Source: Syntrophobacterales bacterium
GTDB taxonomy: Bacteria > Desulfobacterota > Syntrophobacteria > BM002
Direction: 5' to 3'
Assembly (NCBI GenBank): GCA_030601545.1
Contig: JAUVTM010000143.1
Coordinates: 1-5,842, forward strand
Length of the DNA: 5,842 nucleotides
The translations under genes and the position numbers were made by a program. Shown in pieces: positions 5,417-5,842 of the stretch (position 1 is the first letter of the stretch; each line of letters opens with the position of its first letter). The notes beneath the pieces are model-generated. The model ran no database searches, was not told the DNA's origin, and saw only the letters and a program-made list of their open reading frames with translations.

Positions 5417-5643
5417 GTACCAGGTGTCAGGTGTCAGGTTTCAGTACTTTGTTTTTTCCCCTGACACCTGAACACTGACACCTGAAACCCTTTTTCTAAA
5501 CCTGAAACCTGCATCCGTACTGAAACCTTAGCCCTTGTGATTTGGAATTTCTATTTCTACAATACTTCAGTACTCCAGGAGAGCTCGCATTCTTTACCTG
5601 CATAGCTATTGAACTCTGATCTGGTCCTGAGGACCAGGTTTTC
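5417..5643. repeat. Composite intergenic repeat module, copy 2 (obg-rpmA spacer)
   Basis: Blocks in plus-strand order: GTACCAG, GTGTCAG, GTGTCAG, GTTTCAG (5417-5444); a T-rich loop; inverted heptamers CTGACAC, CTGAACA, CTGACAC, CTGAAAC (5461-5488) and more after an irregular stretch (5502-5526); the block 5519-5598 that matches 4052-4131 without gaps; a perfect 7-pair hairpin CTGGTCC/GGACCAG around TGA (5621-5637); and GAGGACCAGGTTTTC (5629-5643). TCAGGTGTCAGG (5427-5438) and CCTGACACCTGA (5460-5471) are an exact 12-base inverted repeat. With the small hairpin at 5399-5413 this explains most of the 339-base obg-rpmA spacer (5365-5703). The remaining 60 bases next to rpmA (5644-5703) show nothing I recognise. 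Confidence 0.8.
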
Positions 5644-5703
5644 CAGGACTAAAGAAAGGGTAATTCCGCAGGACAGCGAAGAAGGGCCATTTATGGATGG
5701 GAA

Positions 5704-5842
5704 CTAGCTGGGGGCATAAACGCTTATCTTACGTCGGCTCTTGCCCTTTCGTTCGAATTGGACAACTCCGTCAATCTTCGCAAACAGGGTGTAATCTCTA
5801 CCCATACCCACGTTTCGACCAGGATGAAACTTTGTGCCCACC
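5704..5842 (-). CDS. rpmA: Large ribosomal subunit protein bL27, C-terminal part (5' end outside window)
   Basis: Reading the minus strand from the right edge gives 45 residues and a TAG stop at 5706-5704. They begin VGTKFHPGRNVGMGRDYTLF and continue with DGVVQFERKG and a C-terminus KISVYAPS. This is the conserved C-terminal two thirds of bL27: the GTKFHPG.NVG turn, the G.D.TLFA strand and the DG.V.FERKG hairpin are all present. bL27 sits in the 50S subunit with its N-terminal tail near the peptidyl transferase centre; that tail is beyond the window, so N-terminal processing cannot be judged. bL27 is usually preceded by rplU (bL21), expected just past the right edge. obg follows downstream, a very common bacterial pairing, although here a 339-base repeat-rich spacer separates the two. 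I see no clear intrinsic terminator after the stop. Identity is secure. Confidence 0.96.
   Translation of the reverse strand, partial: VGTKFHPGRNVGMGRDYTLFAKIDGVVQFERKGKSRRKISVYAPS

Noticed and set aside
5621..5643. Possible intrinsic terminator, a 7-pair CTGGTCC/GGACCAG hairpin followed by GTTTT
   Set aside because: The T-run lies on the plus-strand side, while every gene here is transcribed from the minus strand. In the direction of rpmA transcription no U-tract follows the stem. The hairpin is kept only as part of the repeat module.

Overview
The window carries six genes, all on the minus strand. Read in the direction of transcription they are rpmA (C-terminal part only), obg, proB, proA, nadD and rsfS. 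All are recognisable housekeeping genes with their family motifs intact. The order obg-proB-proA-nadD-rsfS next to rpmA is one I associate with Desulfobacterota (formerly Deltaproteobacteria, for example Geobacter and relatives). Together with a base composition that looks close to 50% G+C, this suggests an uncultured or little-studied member of that lineage. The assignment is an inference from gene order and protein flavour, not a search result.

Layout from the right edge, in the direction of transcription: rpmA ends at 5704. A 339-base spacer full of short repeats follows. obg occupies 5364-4348. A 471-base spacer full of related repeats comes next. proB (3876-2704), a 145-base spacer, proA (2558-1305), a 181-base spacer, nadD (1123-473), a 15-base gap and rsfS (457-50) follow. 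The last 49 bases at the left edge hold no gene but do hold another short repeat.

The genes fall into three functional groups. bL27, Obg and RsfS act in 50S subunit structure, assembly and silencing. ProB and ProA catalyse the first two steps of proline synthesis from glutamate. NadD catalyses the adenylylation step of NAD synthesis. Their common orientation is compatible with one growth-linked transcription unit, but the long repeat-filled spacers could hold internal promoters, processing sites or attenuators that I cannot call with confidence.

The unusual part is the DNA between the genes. All four spacers longer than 100 bases, and the left edge, contain degenerate tandem arrays with a period of 7 or 8 bases. 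Most are laid out as an array, a spacer and then the same array inverted, so the transcript could fold into long hairpins. The unit differs from spacer to spacer (GTGTCAG/GTTTCAG, GCTGCCY, GRATTYRG, AATCNNN, ATAACRG), while period and geometry are similar. The two spacers flanking obg also share a composite module of several sub-blocks in the same order and orientation, including an ungapped 80-base stretch with about 71 identities. The nadD ribosome-binding site lies inside a predicted 13-pair hairpin. I see no CRISPR array, transposase, tRNA, rRNA or recognisable defence gene.
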